NCBI GenBank assembly: GCA_027485535.1
Contig: JAIXQV010000076.1
Coordinates: forward strand, 1 to 7,733
DNA: 7,733 nucleotides
Direction: 5' to 3'
DNA from: Oxalobacteraceae bacterium
GTDB lineage: Bacteria > Pseudomonadota > Gammaproteobacteria > Burkholderiales > Burkholderiaceae_D
Shown here: positions 6,521 through 7,733 of the stretch, piece after piece
Numbering within the stretch: the first letter of the stretch is position 1
Layout: each line of letters opens with the position of its first letter
The notes under the pieces: generated by a model
Told to the model about the DNA's origin: nothing
The model's input: only the letters and a program-made list of their open reading frames with translations
The model's database searches: none
Position numbers and translations under genes: made by a program

Positions 6521-6551
6521 CGTCACTCAGCGGCCCGTCACTGGCAGCGGC
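6521..6551 (+). repeat. Imperfect direct repeat in the phoB-phoR gap
   Basis: CGTCACTCAGCGGC (6521-6534) is repeated as CGTCACTGGCAGCGGC (6536-6551), differing by a two-base insertion GG. The CGTCACT units start 15 bases apart. CGTCAC recalls half of a Pho box but the 11-base period is absent. Confidence 0.55.
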
Positions 6552-6565
6552 AGCTAAACCAACCG

Positions 6566-6581
6566 CTCGGCGCAGGCCGAG
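6566..6581 (+). other. Small hairpin just upstream of phoR
   Basis: CTCGGC-GCAG-GCCGAG is a perfect 6-base-pair stem with a tetraloop ending 16 bases before the phoR ATG. It has no T tail and is not a terminator. It sits next to where a ribosome binding site would be and could affect phoR translation; this is inference only. Confidence 0.4.
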
Positions 6582-6597
6582 ATGAGCACCCGCTGAA

Positions 6598-7733
6598 ATG
6601 ACCCATCGAAACCTGTTCTGGATCCCCGTTGCCCTGCGCTTCGCGCTGGTCAGTGTTGCCGGCCTGACGACGGGTTATTTATGGGGCGCGATGATGGGTT
6701 TGTTCATCGCGCTGTTGGTGCTGGCGCTCATGCTGCTGCAGCAGCTGTTTTACATGTACCGCTTGTCGGCCTGGCTGGAAGATCCGGAGGGCGTCAGGCT
6801 CGACGATGGTGGCGGTGCATGGACGGACATATTTGCCAAGCTTTACCGTATGCGTCGCGAGGACCAAAAAAACCGCAGCGAGTTGGCGGAGTGGTTGTCA
6901 CGCTTTAGGCAGGCTATGAGCCAGTTGCCAGATGGTGTGGTGATCATGGACGACGTACTATTCCTTGAATGGTGCAATCCGGTAGCCGAGCAACACCTTG
7001 GCTTATCCATGGCGACCGATAAGGGAATGCGCGTGACCAACCTGATCCGCAGCCCAGAGTTCATTGATTACATCATCCTTGGTCGCTACGAAGATCCACT
7101 GACCCTAAACATTGACGAACGTAAGCTGATCGTGCGCCTGATCCCGTTCGAGAATCGACGGCATATTCTGGTGTCGCATGATGTGACGGATTTTGAGCGG
7201 CTTGACCAGATGCGGCGTGATTTCATCGCCAATGCTTCGCATGAGTTGAGAACACCGTTGACCGTGATTAATGGTTTTCTGGAAATCTCCGCCCATCAGC
7301 CAGAGCTAGATGAGCCGACGCGCCAGCGACACATGAAGCTGATGGTCGAGCAGGGTCAGCGTATGCAGCATTTAGTCGAAGATATGCTGGTACTGACGCG
7401 TCTTGAATCGATGGATTATCCGCTGCGTGAGGAAGAGATCCATATCCGCGAGCTACTCGAGAAAATTGAAGCCGAGGCAAATGCACTTTCCGCGGGTCGG
7501 CATCAGATCAGTTTAGTGGTGGATGGGCCTGATTTGCGGGGCAATAGCGAAGAGTTACGTAGTGCGATCGGTAACCTGGTCTCGAATGCGGTGCGCTATA
7601 CCCCAGATGGTGGCCAAGTCGAGATTCAGTGGTCCAATGGTGCAGAGGGCCCACGCTGTATCGTGTCAGATACCGGCATAGGAATTAGCCAAGAGCATCT
7701 CTCGCGGCTGACGGAACGCTTTTACCGAGTGGA
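6598..7733 (+). CDS. phoR: Phosphate regulon sensor histidine kinase PhoR, 3' end cut by the window
   Basis: The frame runs open for 378 codons to the window edge; family members have about 430 residues, so roughly the last 50 are missing. Two membrane helices at about 9-28 and 31-50 are joined by almost no periplasmic loop, the PhoR arrangement in which the signal comes from PstB/PhoU rather than from an outside ligand. A PAS domain follows (about 104-195, starting with MSQLPDGVVIMDD). The kinase core has the H box FIANASHELRTPL (209-221) with phospho-acceptor H215, the N box NLVSNAVRYTP (326-336), the G1 box DTGIGI (358-363) and the F box LTERFYRV (371-378). PhoR phosphorylates PhoB in phosphate starvation and dephosphorylates it otherwise. 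An in-frame TGA at 6583-6585 and no other upstream start codon fix the ATG at 6598 as the first possible start; a strong ribosome binding site is lacking. Confidence 0.96.
   Translation, partial: MTHRNLFWIPVALRFALVSVAGLTTGYLWGAMMGLFIALLVLALMLLQQLFYMYRLSAWLEDPEGVRLDDGGGAWTDIFAKLYRMRREDQKNRSELAEWLSRFRQAMSQLPDGVVIMDDVLFLEWCNPVAEQHLGLSMATDKGMRVTNLIRSPEFIDYIILGRYEDPLTLNIDERKLIVRLIPFENRRHILVSHDVTDFERLDQMRRDFIANASHELRTPLTVINGFLEISAHQPELDEPTRQRHMKLMVEQGQRMQHLVEDMLVLTRLESMDYPLREEEIHIRELLEKIEAEANALSAGRHQISLVVDGPDLRGNSEELRSAIGNLVSNAVRYTPDGGQVEIQWSNGAEGPRCIVSDTGIGISQEHLSRLTERFYRV

Larger units (their letters stand above)
6426..6597 (+). other. Non-coding gap between phoB and phoR
   Basis: These 172 bases contain no plausible gene. 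They hold a TACAAT hexamer (6436-6441, 5 of 6 positions of TATAAT) just after the phoB stop, an imperfect direct repeat (6521-6551) and a 6-base-pair hairpin (6566-6581) close to the phoR start. No T-tailed terminator is visible, so phoR may be read both from the operon and from a promoter here. The gap is longer than the few bases seen between the preceding five genes. Confidence 0.6.

Noticed and set aside
6566..6581. Hairpin before phoR as a terminator of the pst-phoB operon
   Set aside because: The stem is only 6 base pairs and is followed by ATGAGCACC rather than a T tract.
6582..6596. Tiny ATG-to-TGA frame of four codons just before phoR, considered as a leader peptide
   Set aside because: Four codons without a ribosome binding site or regulatory codon pattern are expected by chance.

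Overview
The window looks like ordinary chromosome from a Gram-negative proteobacterium, most likely a betaproteobacterium. The reasons are the gene order pstC-pstA-pstB-phoU-phoB-phoR, a small DUF1289 protein, a molybdenum hydroxylase of the isoquinoline oxidoreductase type with its XdhC partner, moderately GC-rich codon use and an enterobacterial-style Pho box. The assignment rests on gene order and protein resemblance only; the sequence does not fix a genus. Every gene lies on the + strand.

The left part (1-1854) is molybdoenzyme related. It opens with the C-terminal end of a molybdopterin-binding large subunit of the xanthine dehydrogenase/isoquinoline 1-oxidoreductase family, closed by a textbook intrinsic terminator at 642-677. 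A 136-base stretch without a recognisable gene follows, then a complete XdhC/CoxI-family accessory protein, which by family knowledge matures the molybdenum cofactor for such enzymes. A second hairpin (1870-1895) separates it from a 60-residue DUF1289 protein with four cysteines.

The right part (2109-7733) is the phosphate-starvation regulon. A Pho box of two identical 7-base repeats, followed at the expected distance by a -10-like hexamer, stands in front of pstC and pstA (the two permeases of the high-affinity phosphate ABC transporter), pstB (its ATPase), phoU (the negative modulator), phoB (response regulator) and the start of phoR (sensor kinase, cut by the window end after 378 codons). 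pstC to phoB are packed with 4-base overlap or gaps of 3 to 13 bases and are very probably one transcript. When phosphate is plentiful, the PstABC-PhoU complex holds PhoR in its inactive or phosphatase state; when it is scarce, PhoR phosphorylates PhoB, which binds Pho boxes including the one in front of this operon, so the locus is autoregulated.

Two points depart from the standard layout. The gene for the periplasmic phosphate-binding protein PstS is not in front of pstC and must lie elsewhere. A 172-base non-coding gap separates phoB from phoR; it holds an imperfect direct repeat, a small hairpin and a possible -10 box. I see no mobile element, CRISPR array, RNA gene or sign of an undescribed multi-gene system here.
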